DNA of 6,490 nucleotides from Rhodoferax sp. Lineage in GTDB: Bacteria > Pseudomonadota > Gammaproteobacteria > Burkholderiales > Burkholderiaceae_C. Positions 1 to 6,083 of this stretch are shown here, one piece after another. Location of the stretch: NCBI GenBank assembly GCA_018882485.1, contig VERU01000152.1, positions 1-6,490 on the forward strand. Reading direction: 5' to 3'. The notes beneath the pieces were generated by a model that was not told the DNA's origin, made no database searches, and saw only the letters and a list, made by a program, of their open reading frames with translations. The stretch's first letter is position 1. The number at the start of each line of letters is the position of its first letter. Both the position numbers and the translations under genes were made by a program.

Positions 1-1
1 C

Positions 2-277
2 TGCAAGCTGGATGAAGCCCGGGCCTCGGGGGATCGTTTGGCGGGCAGTGTCTGCAAGCTGACGCAAAAGGCGGGCGTGGACGGCCGCTTGTTCGGTTCG
101 GTCACCAATGCCGACATCCCTGCGGAACTGGGCAAAGCCGGCTTCAAGGTGAGCAAGGCGCAGATCCGGATGCCCAACGGGCCGATCAAGGTCGTAGGCG
201 ACTCGACCGTGAGCGTGGCCTTGCATACGGATGTGGTGGTCGATATCACGGTCTCGGTCTACGGCGAGACCGCCTGA
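2..277 (+). CDS. rplI: 50S ribosomal protein L9, C-terminal part (5' end outside window)
   Basis: L9 binds 23S rRNA near the base of the L1 stalk and helps keep the reading frame. Only the last 91 codons are visible. The reading frame is open from base 2 and ends at a TGA at 275-277. The segment contains the end of the connecting helix and then the C-terminal domain, with the conserved run around [12 protein letters not shown] (about 29-40 in the visible part), then RMPNGPIK and a closing [14 protein letters not shown]. The TTG at 38 is internal and not a start. In related bacteria rplI is the last gene of the rpsF-priB-rpsR-rplI operon, which fits the strong terminator that follows. Two cysteines in the visible part (both in Cys-Lys-Leu) are slightly unusual but not disruptive. 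The family assignment is secure. Confidence 0.96.
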   Translation, partial: CKLDEARASGDRLAGSVCKLTQKAGVDGRLFGSVTNADIPAELGKAGFKVSKAQIRMPNGPIKVVGDSTVSVALHTDVVVDITVSVYGETA

Positions 278-295
278 TCTCGGCCCCCTTCTCGC

Positions 296-331
296 AAGCC
301 GCCGCCAGGCTGAGACTGCGGCGGCTTTTTT
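296..331 (+). terminator. Intrinsic terminator after rplI
   Basis: A perfect 10-bp stem is formed by AAGCCGCCGC (296-305) and GCGGCGGCTT (318-327) around a 12-nt loop. The right arm runs into six T residues (326-331). It begins 18 bp after the rplI stop, as expected for the end of the ribosomal-protein operon, and separates it from dnaB. Confidence 0.93.
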
Positions 332-416
332 ATTGATCCGCCCGCATTTCGCCCACTGGATGCTCAGCGTTCAGCCTTTGCACAGGGCGTCCCCAACCTG
401 TCACCCGGCATGGCCC

Positions 417-445
417 TCGACACCGCCGGCGGGCCGATTTAGCAT
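417..445 (+). promoter_or_regulatory. Candidate sigma-70 promoter of dnaB
   Basis: TCGACA at 417-422 matches TTGACA at 5 of 6 positions. TAGCAT at 440-445 matches TATAAT at 4 of 6. The spacer is the ideal 17 bp. Transcription would begin near 452, giving a leader of only about 12 nt before the dnaB ATG. It lies downstream of the rplI terminator, where a dnaB promoter is needed. The spacer holds a perfect 10-bp palindrome, CCGCCGGCGG (423-432). The call rests on consensus matching by eye only. Confidence 0.45.
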
Positions 446-463
446 CAGGCGTTGAGAGCCACC

Positions 464-1867
464 ATGTCAGCTATTTTCAATCCGATCGATGAAGACCCGG
501 GCTTGGACCGGCAGGTGGCCAAGCTGCGCATACCGCCCCACTCGATCGAGGCTGAATCCAGTGTGTTGGGTGGCCTGCTGCTGGATAACGACGCCTGGGA
601 CCGTGTGGCCGACATCCTGGCCGATGCAGATTTCTACCGCTACGAGCATCGGCTGATTTATGCCGCCATTGGCGGTCTGCTGAACGGCAGCAGGCCTGCC
701 GACGTCATCACCGTCTTCGAGCAACTGCGCAATCTCGGCAAGGCCGAGGAAGCCGGTGGGTTGCCCTATCTCAATACCCTGGCTCAGTTCGTTCCGGGCG
801 CCGGCAACATCCGCCGTTATGCCGAGATCGTCCGCGACCGGGCCATTTTGCGCCGGCTGGTCAGTGTCAGTGAAGAGATCTCCACGAGTGCGTTCAACAC
901 GCAGGGGCGTACCGTAGCGACGGTGCTGGACGAAGCCGAACAGAAGATTTTCAATATCAGTGAAGAGGGGGCCCGCACCAAGCAAGGCTTTCAGGCCATG
1001 GACGCGCTGGTGGTGCAACTGCTGGATCGGGTTCAGGAGATGGCCGACAACCCGAATGATGTGACAGGTGTTCCGACGGGCTTCTACGATCTGGACCGTT
1101 ACACCTCGGGCTTCCAGCCGGGGGATCTGATTGTTCTGGCCGCTCGTCCATCCATGGGAAAGACGGCCCTGGCCATCAACATTGCGGAGCATGTGGCCCT
1201 GAATGAAGGCCTTCCAGTCGCCGTTTTTTCCATGGAGATGGGCGCGGCTCAATTGGCAGTGCGCATCGTGGGGTCGATAGGTCGTATCGATCAGGGTCAC
1301 CTGCGCACGGGCAAACTCACGGACGAGGAATGGCCGCGTCTGACCGAAGCCATTGAAAAGCTGCGCACGATCTCACTGCATATCGATGAAACCGCGGGTT
1401 TGAACACCAGCGAGTTGCGGGCCAATGCCCGGCGTTTGGCTCGACAGTGCGGCAAGTTGGGATTGATCGTCGTGGACTATCTGCAGCTGATGAGCGGTTC
1501 GGGCGGGGATGGCGAAAACCGGGCCACCGAACTGGGTGAGATTTCGCGTGGCTTGAAGATGCTGGCCAAGGAATTGCAATGCCCGGTCATGGCCTTGTCA
1601 CAGCTGAACCGGAGCGTCGAGAGCCGACCGGACAAACGGCCGATGATGAGCGACCTGCGGGAGTCGGGTGCGATCGAACAGGATGCCGACATCATCATGT
1701 TCATCTACCGGGATGAGTACTACACCAAGGACGCCTGCAAGGAGCCGGGTGTGGCCGAGGTGATCATCGCCAAGCAGCGAAACGGCCCGACGGGCACCGT
1801 CAAGCTCGCATTTCTGCGCCCGATCACCAAGTTCGAGAATCTGGCCTCGGGAGCCCCTGATTACTAG
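464..1867 (+). CDS. dnaB: Replicative DNA helicase DnaB
   Basis: DnaB is the hexameric 5'-3' helicase that unwinds DNA ahead of the replisome and recruits primase. The 467-aa product has the family's normal length. The N-terminal domain (about 20-125) carries the PPHSIEAESSVLGGLLLDN signature. The C-terminal RecA-like domain (about 190-460) shows Walker A ARPSMGKTA with K233, the catalytic Glu in SMEMG (E258), Walker B LIVVDYLQL with D338, and the arginine-finger motif KQRNGPTG with R439. No intein or insertion interrupts it. I chose the ATG at 464 because GAGAG (454-458) sits 5 nt upstream and because the in-frame TTG at 452 coincides with the predicted transcription start. The gene is separated from rplI by a terminator and converges on the PhoH gene, whose stop is 18 bp away. 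The function is certain on sequence grounds. Confidence 0.97.
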   Translation: MSAIFNPIDEDPGLDRQVAKLRIPPHSIEAESSVLGGLLLDNDAWDRVADILADADFYRYEHRLIYAAIGGLLNGSRPADVITVFEQLRNLGKAEEAGGLPYLNTLAQFVPGAGNIRRYAEIVRDRAILRRLVSVSEEISTSAFNTQGRTVATVLDEAEQKIFNISEEGARTKQGFQAMDALVVQLLDRVQEMADNPNDVTGVPTGFYDLDRYTSGFQPGDLIVLAARPSMGKTALAINIAEHVALNEGLPVAVFSMEMGAAQLAVRIVGSIGRIDQGHLRTGKLTDEEWPRLTEAIEKLRTISLHIDETAGLNTSELRANARRLARQCGKLGLIVVDYLQLMSGSGGDGENRATELGEISRGLKMLAKELQCPVMALSQLNRSVESRPDKRPMMSDLRESGAIEQDADIIMFIYRDEYYTKDACKEPGVAEVIIAKQRNGPTGTVKLAFLRPITKFENLASGAPDY

Positions 1868-1885
1868 GCCCTGGCGGCCACCGTA

Positions 1886-3547
1886 TCACAGGACTTCGCT
1901 GGCGAAATCGGCCAATCGGGAGCGCTCGCCCCGAGCCAGCGTGATGTGGCCGCTGTGTTGCCACCCCTTGAACTTGTCGACTGCGAAGGTCAACCCGGAG
2001 GACCCTTCGGTCAGATACGGCGTGTCGATCTGAGCCAGGTTGCCCATGCAGATGATCTTGGTTCCAGGCCCCGCCCGCGTGACCAGCGTTTTCATCTGTT
2101 TGGGGGTGAGATTCTGTGCTTCGTCAATGATGACGTACTTGTTCAGGAAGGTCCGACCCCGCATGAAGTTCATGCTCTTGATCTTGATGCGGCTGCGTAT
2201 CAGCTCCTGGGTGGCAGCCCGGCCCCATTCCCCCGCGTTGGTATCGGTCCGCCCGAGCACCTCCAGGTTGTCATCCAGTGCGCCCATCCATGGGCCCATT
2301 TTTTCTTCTTCCGTACCGGGGAGAAAACCGATGTCCTCCCCCACACTGACGGTGGCCCGGGTCATGATGATTTCCGTGTAGCGCCGGTCATCCAGGACTT
2401 GGGTCAAGCCCGCCGCCAGTGCCATCAGCGTCTTGCCTGTGCCCGCTGTCCCGGTGAGCGTCACGAAGTCGATATCCGGATCCATCAACAGGTTCATTGC
2501 GAAGTTCTGTTCACGATTGCGTGTGGTCACGCCCCAGACCGAATTCTTGAGATGGTTGAAATCCTTGAGCGTCTTGAAAACCGCGATATCGCCGCGGATT
2601 TCCGTGACTCTGGCATAGAGGCTGGGCTCACCCGGTGCTTCAAAGTAGACAAACTGGTTGATGAGCAAATTCGGGACCAGCGGGCCCGTGATCCGGTAGT
2701 AGGTGTTTGCGCCCTGTTGCCAGCTTTCCACGCGGTTGCCATGGGTGGTCCAGAAGTCCTGAGGAAGCGCAATCGCACCGGAATAGAGCAGGTCGCCATC
2801 GTCCAGCGCCTTGTCGTTCTGATAGTCCTCCGCAGCCAGTCCCAGCGCCCGGGACTTGACCCGCATGTTGATGTCCTTGGAGACCAGAACCACTTCACGG
2901 GGTGCGTGTTGCTGGCGCAACGCCTCCACCACACCCAGGATCTGGTTGTCCGCCTTGCCCTGTGGCAGGCTGCTGGGAAGCGTGTAGGCCAAGAGCTGCG
3001 TCTGGAAAAATAGCTGACCTCCAGCCTCCTTGTGACCGGTCGCGTTCAAGGGCAAGCCCCCCTGCATATCGCGGTCTGACTGGCCGGCCAGCGCATCCAG
3101 GGACCTGCTGGTCTGCCGCGCATTGCGTGCCACCTCGGTCATGCCCTTCTTGTGCCCGTCCAACTCCTCCAGGACGATCATGGGAAGAAAAATGTCGTGT
3201 TCCTCGAACCGAAACAGGCACATCGGGTCGTGCAGCAGCACGTTGGTATCCAGAACGAACAGCTTGGGCGGGCCAGAGCGCTTGGGCGCGGCGGGTTGGG
3301 CTGCCCCGCCTTTGGCTGGCGACGAGCCGCGTTGAACGGGTGTTTTTCCGGACCGTTCGGCTACAGGCTTGCTTCGAGTGGTCCGAAGTGGAGTTGAAAC
3401 AGCGGCAGGCGCATCGACCACAACGGCGTGGACTGCAGCCGGCTGGGGCCCGGAACGGCTGCGCGCTTTGGCGCGCGGAGCGGCGGTCTTGAGATCAGCG
3501 TCCGAAAGGCGGTCCGCTGGCTTGGTGGGCGCTTTGGGTAATGGCAT
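1886..3547 (-). CDS. PIN domain-PhoH ATPase fusion (PhoH2-type)
   Basis: This 553-aa product joins a PIN-type ribonuclease domain to a PhoH ATPase domain. Characterised mycobacterial PhoH2 proteins have this layout and act as ATP-dependent RNA helicases/ribonucleases; the same role here is inference. Residues 1-95 form a Pro/Ala/Lys/Arg-rich, probably disordered tail. The PIN domain (about 96-240) starts with KLFVLDTNVLLHDP (D100, N102) and has acidic candidates E127/E128 and D225 in SKDINMR. The PhoH domain (about 345-545) has Walker A GTAGTGKT (K372) and Walker B VIIDEAQN (D475), then the MGNLAQID motif. I chose the ATG at 3547 because the protein then begins MPLP, as I recall for Comamonadaceae relatives. 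A TTG 14 codons upstream (3587-3589) abuts the terminator stem-loop region. Neither start has a clear Shine-Dalgarno sequence. The gene lies downstream of the peroxiredoxin gene on the same strand but is separated from it by a terminator. Confidence 0.93.
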   Translation of the reverse strand: MPLPKAPTKPADRLSDADLKTAAPRAKARSRSGPQPAAVHAVVVDAPAAVSTPLRTTRSKPVAERSGKTPVQRGSSPAKGGAAQPAAPKRSGPPKLFVLDTNVLLHDPMCLFRFEEHDIFLPMIVLEELDGHKKGMTEVARNARQTSRSLDALAGQSDRDMQGGLPLNATGHKEAGGQLFFQTQLLAYTLPSSLPQGKADNQILGVVEALRQQHAPREVVLVSKDINMRVKSRALGLAAEDYQNDKALDDGDLLYSGAIALPQDFWTTHGNRVESWQQGANTYYRITGPLVPNLLINQFVYFEAPGEPSLYARVTEIRGDIAVFKTLKDFNHLKNSVWGVTTRNREQNFAMNLLMDPDIDFVTLTGTAGTGKTLMALAAGLTQVLDDRRYTEIIMTRATVSVGEDIGFLPGTEEEKMGPWMGALDDNLEVLGRTDTNAGEWGRAATQELIRSRIKIKSMNFMRGRTFLNKYVIIDEAQNLTPKQMKTLVTRAGPGTKIICMGNLAQIDTPYLTEGSSGLTFAVDKFKGWQHSGHITLARGERSRLADFASEVL

Positions 3548-3591
3548 CGGCGGCGGCAGTGGGCTGGCCCGAACAGGCGGTTCGTGCAAAC

Positions 3592-3616
3592 AAAAAAGCC
3601 GCCTGGAAGCGGCGGC
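3592..3616 (-). terminator. Intrinsic terminator between the peroxiredoxin gene and phoH
   Basis: Read on the minus strand, GCCGCC (3616-3611), a 7-nt loop and GGCGGC (3603-3598) are followed by six T residues (3597-3592). A second register, GCCGC with GCGGC and a 6-nt loop, is also possible. It lies 104 bp after the peroxiredoxin stop and 44 bp before the phoH ATG, so it may end the upstream operon or act as an attenuator in the phoH leader. Confidence 0.8.
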
Positions 3617-3626
3617 AGCTGGCGAT

Positions 3627-3655
3627 CCCCCGGTTTAAGGGGTTGGCGAATCCAA
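3627..3655 (-). other. Two adjacent small hairpins in the phoH leader
   Basis: TTGG (3643-3646) pairs with CCAA (3652-3655) around a 5-nt loop. Immediately beside it CCCC (3628-3631) pairs with GGGG (3639-3642) around a 7-nt loop. With the terminator at 3592-3616 this makes three consecutive stem-loops within about 65 nt. The stems are only 4 bp and may not be stable alone, so this is a structural observation without an assigned function. Confidence 0.3.
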
Positions 3656-3659
3656 GCCC

Positions 3660-3665
3660 ATTATG
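3660..3665 (-). promoter_or_regulatory. Candidate -10 element upstream of phoH
   Basis: The minus strand reads CATAAT, 5 of 6 matches to TATAAT, preceded by TCGTG. No good -35 is found at spacings of 15-18 bp (the 17-bp position reads TCGGCT), which would suit an activator-dependent promoter. Transcription would start near 3653 and pass through the terminator hairpin before reaching phoH. Confidence is low because one short match could be chance. Confidence 0.3.
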
Positions 3666-3687
3666 CACGACCCGCTCGATGGAGCCG

Positions 3688-3705
3688 ATGACGGATCGAT
3701 GACCG
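3688..3705 (-). promoter_or_regulatory. PhoB-box-like direct repeat upstream of phoH
   Basis: On the minus strand CGGTCAT, CGAT and CCGTCAT follow one another, a 7-4-7 arrangement with an 11-bp period. The Escherichia coli Pho box consensus is two CTGTCAT-like repeats separated by 4 bp, so each half here matches 6 of 7 positions. Against it, the spacer is not AT-rich, and 22 bp rather than about 10 bp separate it from the candidate -10. It begins just after the peroxiredoxin stop and about 140 bp before the phoH start. Regulation by PhoB is a hypothesis. Confidence 0.3.
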
Positions 3706-3720
3706 GATGGGCGCAGGCGG

Positions 3721-4206
3721 TCAGGCAGCGACTGCGGATTTGCGGAGTTCCTTGACCGCACGCAGCACATCATCAACGTGCCCAGGGACCTTGAGGCCGC
3801 GCCATTCTTCTTTCAGGACGCCGTCTGCGCCGATGAGGAAGGTGCTGCGTTCGATACCCTTGACTTTCTTGCCGTACATGATCTTGTTCTTGACCACGCC
3901 GAACATGTGGCACATTTTTTCCTCGGTATCGGCGATCAGCTCAAAAGGCAGTTCCAGTTTGCCCTTGAAGTCGTCATGGGACTTCATGTTGTCCCGGGAC
4001 ACACCAAAGATGATCGCTCCGGCCTTGGTGAATTCCTTGAATTTGTCGCGGAACTGCATGGCTTCCGTGGTACAGCCGGGCGTGTTGTCTTTGGGGTAGA
4101 AATACAGGATGACGATCTTGCCCAGGTGCGACGAGTTGGTGACCCGGACTCCTCCGGTGGCGTTGGCCTCGAATTCAGGGATGGATTTGTTGACAACAAT
4201 CGCCAT
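3721..4206 (-). CDS. bcp: Peroxiredoxin, Bcp/PrxQ type (thioredoxin-dependent thiol peroxidase)
   Basis: The 161-aa cytoplasmic protein reduces hydrogen peroxide and organic hydroperoxides with electrons from thioredoxin or a similar donor. The thioredoxin-fold active site is YPKDNTPGCTTEA, with T42 and the peroxidatic C45; R120 in GIERSTF fits the conserved arginine. The resolving cysteine usual in E. coli Bcp, five residues after the first, is M50 here. The only other cysteine is C99 in KMCHMFG, so it is either a 1-Cys enzyme or resolves through C99 or another thiol. I chose the ATG at 4206 (MAIVVNKSIPEF) because the length fits the family and GAGAT lies 9 nt upstream. An extended frame back to a TTG at 4293 adds 29 residues without family character. 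It follows the Mth938-like gene with a 152-bp gap, so it could be co-transcribed or use its own promoter. Confidence 0.94.
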   Translation of the reverse strand: MAIVVNKSIPEFEANATGGVRVTNSSHLGKIVILYFYPKDNTPGCTTEAMQFRDKFKEFTKAGAIIFGVSRDNMKSHDDFKGKLELPFELIADTEEKMCHMFGVVKNKIMYGKKVKGIERSTFLIGADGVLKEEWRGLKVPGHVDDVLRAVKELRKSAVAA

Positions 4207-4299
4207 GGTGGGTTCATCTCGCGTGACGGGAACTGTCGGGGAACAGAAGCCAAGAGACCGCGCTGTTGGCAGCGTTGAGGCCAGGATTACCAACCCTAG

Positions 4300-4305
4300 A
4301 TTTTA
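4300..4305 (-). promoter_or_regulatory. Candidate -10 element for the peroxiredoxin gene
   Basis: TAAAAT on the minus strand (5 of 6 to TATAAT) lies in the 152-bp gap before the peroxiredoxin gene, in an AT-rich island within GC-rich sequence. It would start transcription near 4293, leaving a leader of about 87 nt. No convincing -35 is seen. No OxyR-like ATAG/CTAT array was recognised in the gap. Confidence 0.3.
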
Positions 4306-4358
4306 CTCTGAAAGTGGCCTGGCCGGCGCCCTTGCTGGGTCTTCTCAATAAAGGAAAC

Positions 4359-4733
4359 CTAGAGGCCGGGCAGCAGCAATGCGGCCGCCACCCGACGTCC
4401 TTCTCCGGCGAGGATGTTGAAGGTTCGACAGGCAGCGGGCGTATCCATGGTTTCCAGGCCGATGCGGCGGCGCATGATGGGCGCCAGCCACGCTGGCAAG
4501 GGAAAACGCAGCCGGTCGCCGCTTCCGAAGAGGACGAGCTCAACGTCCAGTTCGGCCAGAGGGCTGAAATGTTCGGCTGTCAGATCCTCGAACCGTGGGC
4601 AGTTCCAGGGTTGTCGCAGTCCTTGCGAGGTGAGGATGACCGGATGGTGGATGCGTTCGGAACCCAGGCCTACCCAACCGGGCCCGTACGCACTGATGGT
4701 CTGGACTCCCGTGAAATCGGGTTGAAATTTCAT
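4359..4733 (-). CDS. Mth938-like domain protein (DUF498/NDUFAF3 family)
   Basis: This 124-aa protein belongs to the Mth938-like family, whose human member NDUFAF3 assists respiratory complex I assembly. The bacterial role is not established and I infer none. Features seen are the N-terminal MKFQPD, the ISAYGPGWV strand (13-21), a central LVLFGSGDRLRFPLP motif (about 66-80), and the GLETMDTPAACRTFNILAGEG stretch (about 92-112) with C102 and R103. No signal peptide or membrane segment is visible. I chose the ATG at 4733 because the protein then begins where the family does. Extensions to an ATG at 4769 or a TTG at 4796 add unconserved residues, and the TTG lies upstream of the predicted transcription start. 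No clear Shine-Dalgarno is seen. It is the first gene of a minus-strand pair with the peroxiredoxin and is divergent from alaA. Confidence 0.88.
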   Translation of the reverse strand: MKFQPDFTGVQTISAYGPGWVGLGSERIHHPVILTSQGLRQPWNCPRFEDLTAEHFSPLAELDVELVLFGSGDRLRFPLPAWLAPIMRRRIGLETMDTPAACRTFNILAGEGRRVAAALLLPGL

Positions 4734-4776
4734 GTGCCGAAGACTGGGTGGACCGGCGCCGCGCGGCATCGGTCGG

Positions 4777-4789
4777 CAGACTGAGTCTG
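4777..4789. promoter_or_regulatory. Perfect 13-bp palindrome in the divergent promoter region
   Basis: CAGACT and AGTCTG flank a single central G in a perfect dyad. It lies at about +1 to +13 of the predicted minus-strand transcript and about 50 bp upstream of the alaA start, a usual place for an operator. A one-base loop makes an RNA hairpin unlikely, so a site for a dimeric protein is the simpler reading. The binding protein is unknown. Confidence 0.35.
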
Positions 4790-4796
4790 TGGTCAA

Positions 4797-4824
4797 ATTA
4801 TAGGTTTAGCCGCGTGAGTGACGG
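4797..4824 (-). promoter_or_regulatory. Candidate sigma-70 promoter of the Mth938-bcp pair
   Basis: On the minus strand a perfect TATAAT (4802-4797) is preceded, with a 16-bp spacer, by CCGTCA (4824-4819), which matches TTGACA at 3 of 6. Transcription would begin near 4790, about 57 nt before the Mth938-like ATG. The same AT-rich spot reads TATAGG on the plus strand (4799-4804), a weak -10 for alaA with no good -35. The two divergent promoters may therefore overlap. Confidence 0.5.
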
Positions 4825-4827
4825 TTC

Positions 4828-4839
4828 GGAGCGACCTTG
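4828..4839 (+). promoter_or_regulatory. Shine-Dalgarno and TTG start of alaA
   Basis: GGAG (4828-4831) is 5 nt before a TTG codon (4837-4839). The frame has a stop (TGA, 4819-4821) shortly upstream with no ATG or GTG between. The next in-frame ATG would remove 21 conserved residues (KSAKLANVLYDIRGP). TTG is therefore the start. Confidence 0.85.
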
Positions 4840-6063
4840 AAGACCATTCAGAAATCAGCCAAGCTGGCCAATGTGCTGTACGACATACGCGGCCCCATCA
4901 TGGAGGCAGCCCGTCGGATGGAGGACGAGGGCCAGAAGATCATCAAGCTCAATATCGGCAACCTCGCGCCGTTCGGTTTCGACGCGCCCGAGGAAATTCA
5001 GCAGGACATGATTCGCAACCTGCCCAACTCGGCCGGTTACTCCGACAGCAAAGGCATCTTTGCTGCGCGCAAGGCGGTGATGCACGAAACCCAGAAGCAG
5101 GGAATTGCCGGTGTCACGCTGGACGACATTTACCTGGGCAATGGCGCCAGCGAATTGATCACGATGGCGACCAATGCCCTGCTGGACGATGGAGACGAAC
5201 TGCTGCTGCCCATGCCCGACTATCCGCTCTGGACAGCGGCCACCAGCCTGTCAGGCGGCAAACCGGTGCATTACCTGTGCGACGAGTCCAGAGGATGGTT
5301 GCCGGACCTGGACGACATCCGGGCGCGCATCACGCCGCGGACCAAGGGCATCGTGGTGATCAATCCCAACAACCCGACCGGGGTGCTGTATGGGACCGAA
5401 CTGCTCGCAGGCATCGTGGCGATAGCCCGTGAGCATGGGCTGGTGCTGATGGCCGACGAGGTGTACGACAAGGTCCTGTACGACGGTGCGCAGCACACCG
5501 CCCTGGCCAGTCTGTCCAGCGATGTGCTGACGCTGACCTTCAACTCCCTGAGCAAGAGTTACCGATCCTGCGGGTACCGGGCGGGCTGGATGGTCGTCTC
5601 GGGCGATAAAAAGGCGGCCGCCGATTACATCGAGGGGCTCAACATGCTGTCGAACATGAAGCTGTGCTCCAACGTGCCCGGGCAGTGGGCGGTGCAGACG
5701 GCGCTCGGGGGGTACCAGAGCATCAACGAACTGGTGGCACCAGGCGGTCGGCTGAGGCGGCAGCGGGATCTGGCCTACGAACTGATCACGGCCATCCCGG
5801 GTGTGACCTGTGTCAAGCCCAGTGCGGCGCTCTACATGTTTCCGAGGCTGGATCCGACGGTCTACCCGATCGAGGATGATCGTCTGTTTTTCCTCGAGGT
5901 CCTCAAGGAGACGCGGGTCATGCTGGTGCAGGGGACGGGTTTCAACTGGCCCCACCCGGACCATTTCCGCATCGTTTTCCTGCCCCATGAGGATGATCTT
6001 CGGGAGGCGATCGGGCGGCTCGCCCGGTTCCTGGAGTCCTATCGCAAGCGGTACGGTCACTGA
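4837..6063 (+). CDS. alaA: PLP-dependent alanine aminotransferase, AlaA (YfbQ) type
   Basis: This class I aminotransferase of 408 aa closely resembles E. coli AlaA, which transfers the amino group of glutamate to pyruvate to make alanine. Shared features are the N-terminal QKSAKLANVLYDIRGPI, INPNNPTG (N179 packing against the cofactor), ADEVYDK (D207 and Y210 to the PLP ring), SLSKSYR with Schiff-base K240, R248 in GYRAGWM near the phosphate, and R378 in HFRIVFLP for the substrate carboxylate. Length and motif spacing match the family. The start is a TTG with a good Shine-Dalgarno. Homoserine dehydrogenase follows 74 bp downstream on the same strand with no terminator between, so co-transcription is plausible. 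Substrate preference cannot be read from sequence alone, and relatives are sometimes labelled AlaT or aspartate aminotransferase. Confidence 0.93.
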   Translation: MKTIQKSAKLANVLYDIRGPIMEAARRMEDEGQKIIKLNIGNLAPFGFDAPEEIQQDMIRNLPNSAGYSDSKGIFAARKAVMHETQKQGIAGVTLDDIYLGNGASELITMATNALLDDGDELLLPMPDYPLWTAATSLSGGKPVHYLCDESRGWLPDLDDIRARITPRTKGIVVINPNNPTGVLYGTELLAGIVAIAREHGLVLMADEVYDKVLYDGAQHTALASLSSDVLTLTFNSLSKSYRSCGYRAGWMVVSGDKKAAADYIEGLNMLSNMKLCSNVPGQWAVQTALGGYQSINELVAPGGRLRRQRDLAYELITAIPGVTCVKPSAALYMFPRLDPTVYPIEDDRLFFLEVLKETRVMLVQGTGFNWPHPDHFRIVFLPHEDDLREAIGRLARFLESYRKRYGH

Positions 6064-6066
6064 GGG

Positions 6067-6078
6067 CCGGGAACCCGG
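6067..6078. repeat. Short inverted repeat after alaA
   Basis: CCGGG and CCCGG flank AA just after the alaA stop. As RNA it would fold as a 4-bp stem with a GAAC loop. No T-run follows, so it is not an intrinsic terminator. It could shield the 3' end or be incidental. Confidence 0.3.
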
Positions 6079-6083
6079 ATAAG

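Noticed and set aside
2..61. Direct repeat TGCAAGCTG at 2-10 and 53-61
   Set aside because: Both copies encode Cys-Lys-Leu in the L9 frame; nine bases within a coding helix are best explained by chance.
231..455. 74-codon open frame bridging rplI and dnaB
   Set aside because: It crosses the rplI terminator, has no Shine-Dalgarno and gives a product of low-quality composition.
467..1300. 277-codon open frame on the minus strand
   Set aside because: It lies entirely within dnaB, its product resembles no family I know, and such antisense frames are common opposite GC-rich genes.
1946..3013. 355-codon open frame on the plus strand
   Set aside because: It is antisense to the PIN-PhoH gene, which has complete conserved motifs; the plus-strand product has no recognisable domain.
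3677..3708. Three tandem CGATG-led units read as iterons
   Set aside because: The unit lengths (9, 11, 12 bp) differ and the first is degenerate; the 11-bp pair is better described as the PhoB-box-like repeat.
3617..3720. Possible tRNA in the interval before phoH
   Set aside because: No T-loop GTTCRA motif or acceptor stem could be found on either strand.
3778..4278. 166-codon open frame on the plus strand
   Set aside because: It is antisense to the peroxiredoxin gene and its product has no family character.
5251..6060. 269-codon open frame on the minus strand
   Set aside because: It is antisense to alaA, with a His/Pro/Arg-rich composition typical of a shadow frame.
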